Below are positions 34,010 through 46,489 of a stretch of 64,000 bases of DNA, piece after piece. The position numbers and the translations under genes are program-made. A model generated the notes under the pieces. The model was given only the letters and a program-made list of their open reading frames with translations, was not told where the DNA came from and searched no databases. Numbering within the stretch: position 1 is the stretch's first letter; the number at the start of each line of letters is the position of its first letter. The DNA is from Ochotona curzoniae (taxonomy: Eukaryota; Chordata; Mammalia; Lagomorpha; Ochotonidae): assembly GCF_017591425.1 (NCBI RefSeq), contig NW_024466599.1, positions 27,194,001-27,258,000 of the forward strand, in the 5' to 3' direction.

Positions 34010-34400
34010 CTCTATGGGCTGTTTGATCCAGTTCTGACCAATAGGATATAAGCTGAATTCTCAGATATCTCTTCCCGGATGAAACGGGATAGACAAACCT
34101 GGCAGACCCTGTTACCCTTCTATCCCTGTTGCCTCTTCCCTCTTCTCTCTGCCTAGAAAGCAGACCTGAAGCCGAGAGCTGCAGTAGCCAATTGGTGACA
34201 TCGGATGGCAAACATGAGGCTAAATGCACCCATGCTAAGAAGATGGCTACAGATCAGAGCCTCGGTGCTTGCCAACATCTCTCAGCAGGTGCACCAGCTA
34301 CTGGATGCGGACTTCTCATTATGTCAGAACAATAAGACTTGCTTTTGTTCAGCTACTTTGTCTTGCAGTTGCAAACAGGTATCCCATTACAACCAAAAGC
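34010..34400 (+). repeat. MaLR (MLT1-type) LTR fragment
   Basis: Blocks follow MLT1 order: TCTGCCTAGAAAGCAGACCT, AGAAGATGGCTACAGATCAG, CGGACTTCTCATTATGTCAG, AACAATAAGACTTGC (poly(A) signal region) and AGCTACTTTGTCTTGCAG. Old, noncoding. Confidence 0.58.
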
Positions 34401-34594
34401 TATCTTACAAGCCAGTTGTAAGATTTATAGCTTTCGATTACTTGGATACGTCATTGTCAAAAGGATCTAATGTCTGTCTGCTTCTATTTATAGAAAAGAC
34501 CATTTAAAGTTAGTTAAATTGGAATTTATCCAATTGTTTGAAGAAAAAAAATTACCTTAAACTTTTAAGCTAAATTGAATATATTTTATAATGG

Positions 34595-34870
34595 GCTTTT
34601 GACCTAGAGGGTAGAGTTTCAGAGTGACAGGAGTAGATGCCTGGGACTGGCTCTGACCCCAGTTTATTGCTGATGCAGACCCCTCGGAGGCAGCAGTGAT
34701 GGCTTAAGCAGTTGTCTTCCTGCCACTATCCTGAGGGAGCTGGGCTCTAGCTTTCATTTTTGGCCCATAGTAAGTCTTGGCCATGTGGCCATTTGGGGAG
34801 GAATCAGTGGTGAGAGATTCTGTCTAGCTGTAGTCCACACAACTGTCACAACATTCAAATAATGAACTCC
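34595..34870 (+). repeat. SINE, old, very diverged
   Basis: GGCTTAAGCAGTTGTCTTCC and TGGCCATTTGGGGAGGAATC are the clearest residual segments. Confidence 0.5.
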
Positions 34871-34874
34871 ATAA

Positions 34875-36190
34875 TCGTTTACCTTTATTATAGATATGAT
34901 AAAAAAAAATGCTATGCTAGCCATCTGTGCAATGGGAAAGAAAAAGAAAAATGTTGTTTCTCGGAGGAGCATTTAAGGTAGGCCTTAAAGAAAGAAAGGA
35001 AAATTCCAGGCAGAAAGAATAGCACAGAAACCTGGGACGTCAGAGGGTATCATGGGTTTGATCAACAGGAGAGGTGGGAGAAATGGAGATGAGCTGGAAG
35101 ATAAGACGAAATCAAGTTGCGTAAGTCCAGGGCACCAGACCAAGTAAAATGCATCCTATAGAACAGAGAAAGCTCTACTATAGTGTTTGAAATGAAGGAC
35201 TGACATCCTCTTACAGATGTTCTACAGACGATCTGCAGCAGTGACATTGCGTAAGTGGGTGGGGGGGATACGGAGACTAGAGCAGAGTAGCTAGCAAGAG
35301 AGCTTAGGTGTCTGAATAAAAAGATCACCCTGCAGAAGCTGTGGCAAGCCTTGAGGAAGGGAGCCGAAGGAGAACCGAGCCGAGGGAGCACCAAGCCGAG
35401 GCTCAGTGTCTACACTCAGGCCAAGTCTGCGAGAAATAGAGGTCAGTGTTCCCAAGAAATACAGCCAAGGCTATTAAGGACCATGTGGTAGCGGCTGCAG
35501 GCGCAGCATCAGAAGCCAGCAGAGTATGCTGTGAACAGGTGGGCAAGGGAACAGAAAACGCAGAGGGCCCCAGCAGCGAACCCAGTCCAAGGACCTTGAC
35601 TCATCTGCTGTGACACAGGCTCATAAACCACTTCACTCCCCTTTCTCCAAACACCTGCTCATCATGTGAGGAGAAGCAGGAAGGAGGGGGAGGTTATCTG
35701 AGAGTTGTGGTATTTTTATCCAAGAGAAACTGAACATATGCAAAGAATTGTTTTAACTATCAGAATGATTATGCTTAGATGCTTATGATTATGATTAGAC
35801 TGGAGTTTTAACTACCAACAACAACTAACCAAATTGAGTGGGAGCCCAAGAAAAGACTTAACGGGTGCTAGTCAAAATAGTAGGAAAAAAAAAAAAAAAC
35901 ATTTTCTTTGAGTAACAATGTTGTACCACCAGCTAAACAATGCCATTCCGATAACAGAAGCACCGAGAAAGCACGAAACATTAACCGAGCACTGGCTGTG
36001 CTCAGTACTGTCTTGGGGAGTACTGAATCAGGAGAACTTCAGCGATCCGGTCAGCCCAGAGGAGCTTGCTCTGAAGCAGACATTCCCTCGGACCTGGGCA
36101 CAACCAGCTCTCTGCTCCAACCCATGCTCGTTGATTACTGCTGTGGTTTGTTCCTGCTGAAATGTAAGCCCCATTGTCAGCTATGACTAT
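34875..36190. other. Unique intergenic sequence
   Basis: About 1.3 kb without a recognised repeat, gene or RNA. The open frames at 35062-35394 and 35908-36186 have no known homology. Confidence 0.4.
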
Positions 36191-36204
36191 CAAGAGGCGA
36201 GCCA

Positions 36205-36495
36205 AAGGCACTCCAGTGGTGCGGCTGTTAGGATGCCGGCATTCCACGTCAGAGTGCCTGGAACGGAGTCGTTGAGCCTTTGCTCTCCAGTTCAGCTTAC
36301 TGCTAATACACATGCTGGCAGTGAGCAGGTGCTGGTGTAAGTCCTTTGGTCTCTGCCACCCATGTGGGAGACCTGGGTTGAGTTTCCAGGCTCCTCACTC
36401 CACCCTGGCCCAGACCTAGATGTGGCAGGTGTCTCAGGGGTGAGTCAATGAATGGAAGATCTTGTCTCTGTCTTTCTCCCTGTCTGTGCTGTAAA
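36205..36495 (+). repeat. SINE, old class III
   Basis: Plus copy: GTTAGGATGCCGGCATTCCA and GGGTGAGTCAATGAATGGAA. Confidence 0.75.
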
Positions 36496-36499
36496 GGCA

Positions 36500-37180
36500 T
36501 TGGAAGGATGAAGTCTTGGTCCTTTTCCAGATCCCTGGAAGTCATCTGACTCTTGGTGTTCTTGCATTGGGTGGTGCCTAAGGTGCACGTAATACACCTG
36601 GTATGCTCATAAACACCCGGTGATGCCCAGCACATGCCCAAGCCCCAAGTTCAGAATTTCAATATCAGTGAAGGTGGGAGATTCGAAGTCAGCTTTCCAA
36701 GATCTTAGGTATACATTTAAGTCATGCCAACTTTGTATGAGTGCTACACAGATAGCATGCCTAAAATGGCGGTTATGCATTTCCAAACCTACCCTGCAAT
36801 TTGATATAATTGTTTGACTAAAATCTGGCCATGGGATGATGCATGGAACATTCAGGATATGTCCTTAAAGGTAAGGACCAACTCTCTCTCTTCCATTCAC
36901 TGTCCTGTCTCCTCTCCTTCACGTCCAGCGGCAGTGTGATGGGGTGCAGCCGGTTGACAGCTGGTACCCACTTGCCAGGTTAACTGATAATGCAGACAGC
37001 CAGAAGCAGAGGTTCTGCAACTCTCCTTCCTCCCCCTTCCCATGCCACTCAAGTTAATTTATTCTGTGAAACCGGGTCCAGAAGTTCTTCACATAGTCCA
37101 TCCCTCAAATGGCTCTGGAGGTTCCGTGCACAGCGCCCCTCCTGTCCGATAATGTGCTACTTTGGGTTAATTAACTACTA
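36500..37180. other. Unique intergenic sequence
   Basis: Nothing recognised. Confidence 0.4.
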
Positions 37181-37182
37181 GA

Positions 37183-37511
37183 GGCCCAACACGGTGGCAT
37201 AGCGGCTAAAATCGTCACCTTGCACGCGCCAGGATCCTATGTGGGTCCCAGTTCTAATCCCGACAGCTCCACTTCCCATCCAGCTCCCTGCTTGTGGCCT
37301 GGGAAAGCAGTCAAGGATTGGTCAAAGCCTTGGGACCCTGCACCTGTGTGGGAGACCTGGAAGAAGTTCCTGGCTCCTGGCTTCAGATCAGTGCAGCACC
37401 GGCCATTGTGCTCACTTAGAGAGTGAATCATTGGATGGAAGATCTTCCCCTCTGTCTCTCCTCCTCTCTGTATATCTGACTTTGTATTAAAAATAAATCT
37501 TTAAAAAAATA
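37183..37511 (+). repeat. SINE, young class I
   Basis: Full-length plus copy. AATTAACTA is present before the head and after the AATAATAAT tail, a likely TSD. Confidence 0.93.
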
Positions 37512-37514
37512 ATA

Positions 37515-39680
37515 ATAATTAACTATAGGGAAGCTTTGGGCCCTGGCAATTTCCTTCCCGTCTCCTGCCACTTAGTTAATGGAATGGTTCGTACTTCCCT
37601 GAGTACATTGCTCTGAGCAGCTCTCAAGCTGATTGGAGGACAAGAACCTGAAATCCCCTGATTTCCACCATGCGGTGCAGTGGCTCCTAGAGTGTAGCAC
37701 AAGCCACTGTTGCCAAGCTTGGCCAATCAAGACTCCCCCTAACATTCTACATTTGTGTCTGGTGTGATCTCTCGCACTCCTTAACAGTGTTAAACGAGTA
37801 CATGGAGTCACATTTCCAAGCAAAATGATCTTCCAACCACACGCTGGGACAGTGAAACAGTTTAAAAGCAACCTAGGTCCTAGACAACCACATTCAGCAG
37901 AGTTAATCACACCATCCTTGTACCATCTGCTGAGGAAATGCAATCCACTAAGCCCTAAGCATCTCTGAGCATCTTCTTCGGATATGCTTAAAATACAAAG
38001 CCAGGCCTCTTTTCCTGCCAGTCATTTCTCAGGGTTAAGTTTTCAGTGTACGATCAGGAATGAGTAGGTAACATCTTCTCTCACACATAGAGCAGGCTTG
38101 CTAGCCAGTCACTGTAAAAGTGACAGATCCCAGCCATAATGCAAATGTAATATGTGTACATTGCCCACCTTGGTTTTGCCATCTATCGTGCAACTAAGAT
38201 GAGTACATTGCTGGTATGCATCAGAAAACAAAACTACAGAAACCAGGATCTCTTGCTGAGACAAAGTACATGACAAGGTTTCCAAGTAAGGAGTGATGCT
38301 TTAATTTGATGGCAAGATTAGAATTGGAAATTTTATGAATTAGGTAGATGGGAGCTAGTATGTAGAAGTGTTTGCAAGGCAAGTTCTGATTTGGAGGAGC
38401 TTGGAATTCAGCCAGTACAATAAAGATGGACTTTTAATTATGGATTTCCATGTTCAAGAGTTTCTGACTTCTAGAAGAGCTCTGGTGTGTGTGTTAAGTT
38501 CTAGGAGAGTCCTAGTTTCTTTGGTTCCGCTGGATAGATTTTTCTTCTGCCAGTTTCCACATTACGTAAAACTCAAGGTCTGGGTTCCCTCTACCTAAGT
38601 ACAACTTTGTCCAAAAAAAAACACATGAGGCTTAAAAAGAAATTTGATCAGATCCTTTGTTAAGCGTGAAATGGAAGAACTTTCAGGAAAAGAATGAGGA
38701 ACCGTAACAAGAGATTCTTGAGTTGGGTGTCAGAAGGACAGTGAGCTCTTGTTTCTTGCACAGGTCCCAGCAGATATGGGAAGCAGCACTGACATGAGGG
38801 GTGTGCTTCTTCATGTGTAGTAGATAATACTTTTGTCTTAGATTCAGGAGTCTCGTGTCTTCTTCCAGCATCCTTGGAACCATAATACATTAGCTTGCAA
38901 GTAGAGCAAAACCTCAGAACCGACACATACAGACACCTCTGGATAGTTTTAAGAAGAAAAAACGTTAACCCATAACTCTCTTATACAAATGCTCTTTTAT
39001 ACTTTGTTGTTTGCAAATCCTAATCCTGACTAATCAAAGAATATCTTTTTCAAAATTCTGATTTAGCAAATAATTCTGCTTTATTATATTTAGTGGGATA
39101 TTTGCCATTTAAACTGAGCCAACTAGGATCCATTCAAAGCAAGAAATGCATAAGAGTAAGGAGTCAGAAGTGTACGCTGCTTGGCACCTCTCGTACAAGC
39201 ATCATGCATGAATTAAAAAGGCCCACAATTAGCAGATATGGAAAAGCACTGTTACTGAGTCAAGATGTCAAAACTATGATTGTGAGTCTTTACATTTGAT
39301 GAAGATCATTTTCAAAGTTGTTCATTATTTTTTGCTAAGAATTATACTCACCAACGCTCTAAAATATAACCTTCCATATGATGCAAAATAGAGTCTAGAT
39401 GAACTTGCAAAGTAAATTCCCTCATCTGCTCTGTCCTTAGGATTATTTCCAGTATGTTACCTGTTCGTGTCCTTTGAAAAACAGCAGGGTGATAAAAATT
39501 TTGACAAAGACTCTACCAAGATTGCACCATTTCTACATTAATCAGTAGATCCAGGCAAGCAAAGATAAACCAAGAATAGATGTAAGGATGTGGCAACACT
39601 AGATACTGAACTGCTGACCAAGTATGGAAAGCACTTCTGTGAGATGCAGGTGTGTGGATGTGTCAAATGCTTTATTTTAA
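37515..39680. other. Unique intergenic sequence, 2.2 kb
   Basis: The longest SINE-free stretch of the window. It holds a 123-codon minus frame (37572-37943) and an 88-codon minus frame (38660-38926) overlapped by a 66-codon frame, none matching a family I know. No splice or retroposition marks were seen. Confidence 0.4.
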
Positions 39681-39681
39681 T

Positions 39682-40010
39682 TTTTAAATGTTTATATTTA
39701 TTAGAACACAGATTTACAAAGAGAAGGAGATAGAGAAAAATCTTCCATCTGCTACCTCACCTCCCAAGTGGCTGCAACAGCTGCAGCTGAGCCGATCCGA
39801 AGCCAGCTGCCAGGATACAGGAACCAGGAGCCTCTTCCAGGTCCCCAACACGGGAGAGCAGGATCCCAAGGCCTTGGGCCATCCTTGACTGCTTTCACAG
39901 GCCACCAACAGAGAGCTGGATGGGAAATAGAGCATTCAGGACACGAGCTTGTACCCACATGGGATCCTTGGTGAGTGCAAGGTGAGGATTTTGCCACTGA
40001 GCCATCACAT
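39682..40010 (-). repeat. SINE, class II
   Basis: Full-length minus copy with a partly duplicated CAGGATACAGGAACCAGGAG segment; the head is degenerate. Confidence 0.9.
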
Positions 40011-40014
40011 CTTT

Positions 40015-40395
40015 TTTTCACTTTCTAACATGTTCATCATTTGCTAATGAAATTAGTGCCCCCCCCCTTTTATTCTTGTTTTTGTGCATTTTGATTTCTT
40101 CTACTCCACACCCTGTAATACTTTGGGAATTGCCTCGGGGAAAATAGATTTTCCCTGGAAAATCACTCATTCCCAGTCCTTATCCACACCATTGGTTGAG
40201 ACTGACTACACCCTACCAGGGATCCAGTAAGATTTGGGATGGAATATGACCAAAGTCTACGCAGTGAGATCGGATACTGGAACTTTACTGATAATATTGG
40301 AAACGAAAAGCTTGCTTTATATTGATTTTTTTTTTTCTTGTGAGATAATACAAGCCTGGGATCCTTAGGTAGAAAAAACAGCCATGAAAACAAAA
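40015..40395. other. Unique intergenic sequence
   Basis: Nothing recognised. Confidence 0.4.
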
Positions 40396-40396
40396 T

Positions 40397-40690
40397 GAGG
40401 GCCTGGTGCGATAGTGTAGTGGTTAAAGTCCTCGCCTTGCACGTGCCAGGATCCCATATGGGTGTCGGTTCTAATCTCGATGACTCCACTTCCCATCTAG
40501 CTCCGTGCTTGTGGCCTGGGAAAGCAGTGGGAGACCTGGAAGAGCTACTGGCTCCTGGCTTTGGATTGGCTCAGCTCCAGCCGTTGTGCTCACTTGGGGA
40601 GTGAATCAATGGACAGAAGATCTTCCCCTCTGTTTCTCCTCCTCTCTGTACATCTGCCTTTCCAATAAAAATAAATAAATCTTTGAGAAA
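40397..40690 (+). repeat. SINE, young class I, internal deletion
   Basis: About 40 bp between AAAGCAGT and GGGAGACCTGG are absent, so the GGGACCCTGCACC block is lost. Confidence 0.92.
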
Positions 40691-41090
40691 AAAAGAAAAA
40701 GAAAAGAAAACGAAACAAGTCAATATGGTAGAAAAGAGAACCAAGCAGAAGAGGAAAAAGCCAAGTGCTGCAGACACAGCTGGAGCTCAGACCAAGCCAC
40801 CCCTGCAGGCAGAGCTGCTGCTGGGCTTCTCAACACGCTGGCCAACAAATTACTCTTCTGCCCAAGCCAAGTTTGAATTGGCTTATGACTTCGGCAACTA
40901 AGAGTGTTCTGATTCTTGAAAGCGTGGCTGGCACAAAGGACACCCAGAAGTGGTTATGCCAGCTGTGCAAAAGCAAAGAATGTGGTCAGAGCAGCGGTTT
41001 CTGTAAATAAAAGCCTAGGTATTATAATCACATCAGAGGGGAGAGGATGAAGAAGCTTGTTTTGAAATTGTCTTATCAAACAATGTGGGA
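40691..41090 (+). other. Unassigned unique block ending near AATAAAAG
   Basis: Starts in the SINE tail and contains overlapping plus frames (72 and 81 codons). An AATAAAAG signal lies at 41006-41013, just after the second frame ends. Lysine-rich start (RTKQKRKK). No homologue recognised; a decayed retrocopy is one possibility. Confidence 0.25.
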
Positions 41091-41099
41091 AACGGAAGC

Positions 41100-41243
41100 C
41101 CCAAATCCACACCCTTCGCACCACTGTGGACAAAAGTGGGGTACCAGGAAGAAGCTCCTGCTTCTGGCTTCAGCCCAGCCCATCTCCAGCTATTATGATC
41201 TCTCCCTTTCAAATAAAATAAGCAAATCTCTCTTAATAAAAAA
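41100..41243 (+). repeat. SINE 3' half, old
   Basis: Ends TTTCAAATAAAATAAGCAAA, tail to tail with the next fragment. Confidence 0.65.
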
Positions 41244-41247
41244 AAAT

Positions 41248-41396
41248 TTTTTTGAAAGGAAGAGTTACAGAGTAAAGGAAGGACAGAATGGCAGAGCTGG
41301 ATTGGAAATGTTGTAGCTGAAACACAAATCAGCTTCCACATGAGATTCCAGTACTGCAGGCCAAGGTTTAATCCACTGCACTACGGCACTGGCCCC
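41248..41396 (-). repeat. SINE, old, internally deleted
   Basis: Minus copy: tail side, then a jump from GGACAGAATGG to AGAGCTGGATTGG, ending GGCACTGGCCCCC. The body between is missing. Confidence 0.7.
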
Positions 41397-41437
41397 CAAA
41401 TAAACAAATCTTTTTTTTTTTTTAAATTAACTACAGG

Positions 41438-41762
41438 GGGGCCCGGCGGCGTGGCCTAGTGGCTAAAGTCATCACCTTAAATGCACCAATTCCCATATGG
41501 GCGCCAGTTCTAATCCCGACAGCTCCACTTCCCATCCAGCTCCCTGTTGTGGCCTGGGAAAGCAGTTGAGGACGGCCCAAAGCCTTGGGACCCTGCATCC
41601 ACATGGGAGACCTGACAGAAGTTCCCAGCTTCAGACCGGCGCAGCACCGGCCGTTGCGCTCACTTGGGGAGTGAATCATTGGACAGAAGACCTTCATCTC
41701 TGTCTCTCCTCCTCTGTATATCTGACTTTGTGATAAAAATAAATAAATCTTTAAAAAAAAAT
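41438..41762 (+). repeat. SINE, young class I
   Basis: Head GGGGGCCCGGCGGCGTGGCC, close to the inferred consensus. Confidence 0.95.
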
Positions 41763-41772
41763 TGACATCTAG

Positions 41773-42050
41773 GGGTCCGGTGCGGTAGCCTGGTGGTCAG
41801 AGTCCTTGCCTTGAATATGGCGGGATCCCATATGGGTACCATTTCTAATCCCAGTGGCTCCACTTCCCATTCAGCTCCCTGCCTGTGGCCTGGAAAAGCA
41901 GTGGAGGACAGTCCAATACTTTGGGACCCTGTACCCACATGGGAGAGCCAGAGGAGGCTACTTGCTCCTGGGTTCAGAATAGCTCAGCTTCAGCTGTTGC
42001 AGTCACTTGTGGAATGAATCAGTAGACTGAAGATCTTTCCTCTCTCTCCT
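41773..42050 (+). repeat. SINE, class I/II, tail missing
   Basis: Follows the previous SINE after 10 bp. The match ends at CTCTCCTTCTCTGAACC without the AATAAA segment. Confidence 0.88.
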
Positions 42051-42090
42051 TCTCTGAACCAATATCTATATGGGACACCACAATAGCAGA

Positions 42091-42111
42091 TTTCTCTCTC
42101 TCTCTCTCTCT
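42091..42111. repeat. (TC)n microsatellite
   Basis: TC dinucleotides inside a residual SINE tail (42060-42142). Confidence 0.85.
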
Positions 42112-42171
42112 GTGTCTTTCAAGCAATAAACAAATAAAAATTAGTAAATGTCTTGACAGGCCAGGCAAACG

Positions 42172-42280
42172 ATATTATTAGAATTTCATAGGTGAACAAC
42201 TTGAGATTCAGAGCAGTTGAACAACTGACCCAGGTAGGAAAGGCTGCTGCCTGAGGCCAGGCATTTGGACACGGGGCCAG
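42172..42280 (-). repeat. MIR fragment
   Basis: TTTCATAGGTGAACAACTTG, AACTGACCCAGGTAGGAAAG and GCCTGAGGCCAGGCATTTGG follow the MIR core in reverse. Confidence 0.6.
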
Positions 42281-42342
42281 CTCTCAACACAGCACTATTT
42301 GTATATATGAATTCACCATCATCCAATTATATATATATATTA

Positions 42343-42608
42343 GAGATATCTTTCATCTGCTAGTTCACTCCCCAAATGGCCACAATGACCACAGACAAGC
42401 CAGGCCCAACCTAGGAGCCCAGAGCGCCACCCAGGAGTCCTGTCCCATGTGGGTGCAGGGGTCTAAGGACTTGGGCCATCTTCTGCTGCTTTCACAGGTG
42501 CGTTAGCAGGGAGCTGGATAGGAAGTAGAGCAGGTGGGATCTAAACTGGCGCACATATGGAATACCAGCCTTGCAAGTGGTGGCTTAACCTGCCAGCCAT
42601 TTCACTGC
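42343..42608 (-). repeat. SINE, old class III
   Basis: Minus copy next to an (AT)7 run (42328-42341). Confidence 0.8.
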
Positions 42609-42751
42609 TAGTGATTTGATGTTGAGAATAATAAACAAAAGCTACTGTGCTTGTTGCTAGAGAACCCTAACATTATCTCAATTGGCTGAAATCACAAATA
42701 CCAAGAGGTTTTTGTTTAATCCAGCATTAGCTGGTACCAAACCTTGAAGTT

Positions 42752-43096
42752 TTTATTGTTTTTTGTTTTGTTTTGTTTTGTTTTTTAGTTGAAAGGCCAA
42801 GTTACAGAGAGAGACGGAGAAAGTTAGTGAGAGATCTTTCAACTGTTGGCTCACTCCTTAAATGACTACAATAGTCAAATCAGGGACCAGTCTGAAAGCA
42901 GGAGTCAGGAACTTCTTCAGACCTCCCACATGGGTGCAGGACCCCCAAGGACTTGATTCGTCCTTTGCTGCTTTCCCAGGCACATTAGCAGAGAGCTGGA
43001 TCAGAAGTGGAGCAGCCAGGAACTAAACTGGTGCTCACATGAAATTCTGGCGTCATAGGCAGGGGCTTAGCTTGCTGCACCACAGCACCGGCCCCA
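42752..43096 (-). repeat. SINE, old class III, with (TTTTG)n tail
   Basis: Full-length minus copy ending GCACCGGCCCC; the tail became (TTTTG)5 at 42760-42784. Confidence 0.85.
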
Positions 43097-43099
43097 TTT

Positions 43100-45270
43100 A
43101 TTGTCATTTTCATGGAGGACAGACAGAAACGAAGGTGCCGTGAAGGGCAAGACCATGCTGTTCTTATCAATGCATAACTGTGACATGGCATAGAGCCCTG
43201 AACATGCACATTGGATAAGATGCCACAGAGTAAAGTTCCATCCATCTAAATACCCTCTCACAACTCCCCAGGATACTTGGCACAGCAGCAGCTGCAAAAG
43301 CGCTGATCACACTGAATTGAATGAGGAAATGATAAATGTTTTAGAAGATGAAAATGTCAATTACCCTGGCTTAATCATTCCTTACATAAACATATCTAAT
43401 TATCACTGTATCCCATAAACATGTGCAATCATCCTGTGCTAATAAATAAATTGAATCTCATTGAACAATAACTCCTACATCCTGTGATCGTAAGCTATTT
43501 CATCTGAAATCAAAGATGATAACCTTGGGTTGCCACAAACATGTAAGTTAAATGATTGACTCCAGGAGGCAAGAGTTGAGCACACAAAAACAAAAATGCA
43601 CTCCTGGGATGAACTCAGAAAATAAATGCTGAGTGTGCATGCAGGAAAAAGCACAGGAAACAGCACTGAGAAACAGACCTGCAGCGCCGACTTCGACTCG
43701 CAAAAGAGAAGATGTTCCAGGCTGCTCCACAGACGAATGGACTCAGTGCTGCCATCCCGGGGGGCGGGGGGCTTCCTCTGCAGAGCAGCCTCCCCGCAGC
43801 TGAGTTTCTCAGAGTCTCTACAGACCCTGGAGCTGAGAGGGCCCAAGTACAGCAGGCCTTGACATCTCTGTATAGAAATGAGAACCTGCGGGGCAGAGTC
43901 CAAGATCCTAAATGTTCTCCCACCCAGTTTTGGGGATCACCCGCCAGGTGAGAAGAGGCAGACTATATTATTGACCTGGCCTCCCTGATTTATCCCTCCG
44001 CTGGTTACAAGAAAATAGACCCATGTGAAATACTCCTTCCTGCACACTCCGTGTGCACCCTCCATGCCCAGTCCCACCTGCAGGCTTGCTCCAAATGCAA
44101 AAATAACTACCTCCTGGAAGTTGACAATGCTTCGTTGTCTAGCTTACTCCCCTGTTTCAGATCTCTCTGCACATGGACAGAATGTTTCCCCAAGTACACA
44201 CTTTTTTATAAAAAAAAAAAGTCTCACTGTGGGATTAAGAAAATGAGATAATTAAGTAGGGGGGAAATAGAGGCTTGTGCCTGACAGCTGACTTATGCAC
44301 AAGGTATTCGTGTTTGGGGCAATCTGTTCCAGGCTTCAGAGACGACGAAACACAAAATCAAGAAGTATACTGCTTACATCTCAGGAAGACATGGGATGTT
44401 TGATTCTCTGCCAAGCTGAGAAACAAGTCCCGCCCTGGTGACACGAGGTGTCGGCCCGTCAGATGCATTCAGTCCTTCCTGTGACAGCTTGAGTGTGGCA
44501 TATACCGAGACCTGTAGACCGGGGTTGGGTGGTGGGGATGCGGTTTTCTTGCTCACAGAAGAGGTTCTAAGACGTTCTTGCTGATGCAGCTTTGCCAGGA
44601 AGGCTTGCTGGTGAGTCAGCCCCAAGCATGCAGTGGGCCAATGAGATCTGGAGAGTTTGAGAATCTTTGGGGAAGCAGCGTGCGAGAGGGCCTGTCAGTT
44701 ACCGCCCAAGTGTGGCGCGCTCTATAATTTGACTTGCTTGAGTCTTGGCGTTACTCTATGTGGCGCCTCACTGAAGCCCATGGGCAAGCTATTTCCTTGC
44801 TGTCAGAATTTCCTCTGCTTGGTGAGGGAGACCCGAGGCTCTGTGGCAAGAATGCTAAATATTCCTTCAATTACACAGATAGAAAAGGCTGAGAGGTGGT
44901 TATTATATTGTATTAGCATCTGCTTCCAGGAACATGACCCCGATCCTCCTAATTTCCCCATCAGAGATGCGTTTCCGTGCTCACCGCATTCTGTTGGATA
45001 CCCTCTGAAGCGCCCAGGAGCCAAGCCGAGAGCAGCATCAGGCACAGACACGCGGCTTCTGCAGATGAGCTAAGTGAATCGTGTCAGCTGCCTCCTCCTT
45101 TCTGGGCCCAGCACATTTCTAGAACTGTCAGGTCAGTAAATAAGTCCACAGAGGCCTACATGTTACCTCTCAATTCTAGAAACCTTTCATAGCTTTATCT
45201 CAGCCCTCTGCCTTCAGATAGCTGAGTCAACTCAGCAAGCTTTATAGCCATATGCATATCTCTTTGAATC
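43100..45270. other. Unique intergenic sequence upstream of GALM
   Basis: About 2.2 kb without a recognised repeat or gene. The block 43675-43960 is GC-rich and ends near a donor-like CCAGGTGAGA at 43945-43954. Open frames of 142 (minus, 43475-43903) and 138 codons (plus, 44657-45073) match nothing I know. Confidence 0.4.
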
Positions 45271-45282
45271 TAGAATAATCTT

Positions 45283-45618
45283 TTTTAAAAAGATTTATTT
45301 ATATTTTTATTGGAAAGCCAGATACACAGAGAGGAGGAGAGACAGCAGAGCAAGATCTTCCATCCGATGATTTACTCCCTAAGTGACCACAATGGCTGGA
45401 GCTGAGCCAATTCAAAGCCAGGAGCCAGGAGCTCTTCCAGGTCTCCCACGTGGGTGCAGGGTCCCAAGGCCTTGGGCCATCCTCGACTGCTTTCCCAGGC
45501 CACAAGCAGGGAGCTAGATGGGAAGCAGGGCCGCCGGGATTAGAACCGGTGACCATATGAGATCCTGGCACGTGCAAGGCGAGGATTTTAACCACTATGC
45601 TATCACACCGGGCCCAAG
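45283..45618 (-). repeat. SINE, class I/II, with perfect TSD
   Basis: Full-length minus copy. ATCTAGAATAATCTT occurs at 45268-45282 and 45619-45633. Confidence 0.95.
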
Positions 45619-45854
45619 ATCTAGAATAATCTTGAGAATGCAAGAAATGCCTGAGCCTCACCTTGCAGGGGTGGGTCTGAGGATGTGCATTTTAGACAAC
45701 TATTGATTGAAGTGACCCAGGGATTTTTGCTCACCCAACTGGACAGCTGTAAAACTTCTTCCTGTTTTCAAAAAAGGAGATAGCAAAAGCACAGTACCTA
45801 TGATCTAAAGGGACCTGCACAAATCCTTGTTCCCTTCACCCCTACTTTTTTATA

Positions 45855-46131
45855 TATAAATTATTGATCAATTAACTTTTTAAGACCAAGAGATGGAGAT
45901 TTCCACCTGCTGGATCACTCCCCAAATGTCAGGACTTAATCAAACTGAAACCAGGAGCCAGGAATTCCAGCAGGGTACTGGACTGGCAGCCGGGACCCAG
46001 CGACGGGGCTGTCGCCCGCAGCCTCTGGGGACACGCATGGGTGGGTAGCTGGAATGGAGAGTGGATCTGGGACCAGAGCCCAGGTTCTCTGATACCGGAT
46101 ATCGACTTGACCTCTGCGCCAAATGCCCGGT
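45855..46131 (-). repeat. SINE, old class III/IV
   Basis: Minus copy, unusually CpG-rich for its age; ends GACCTCTGCGCCAAATGCCC. Confidence 0.75.
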
Positions 46132-46134
46132 CTG

Positions 46135-46489
46135 GACTTCAAAAACAAGGGAGCGCAGAAGCCCAAGGTCTCTTCTTGCTCCTCTGCAAAAACCTGCATG
46201 CTGTTTCTGAACACTTCTGCATGAAAATGCCTGCTCTATCTACTTGGGGTGCTCCTCCTGTTTGGGCAGAGACTCCAACAAGGCCCCCTCTCCTCGCCCC
46301 TGGGACACAGGGAGGGCTCTCGAAGAACCTGCAATGATCTACCCCTTCTAAATTACTGTAGTACCAACACCACGGGTGTATGAAACCCACAATATTCCTT
46401 CTCCTGCCCGGTCCCTAATCGTCCTCTCTGCTTTCTCTGGCAAGACCAGCTCCCGGCTGTTTGCAAGTCTGCGGGAGACTTTGGGAGTG
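46135..46489. other. Unique sequence just upstream of the GALM promoter
   Basis: Nothing recognised. Confidence 0.4.
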
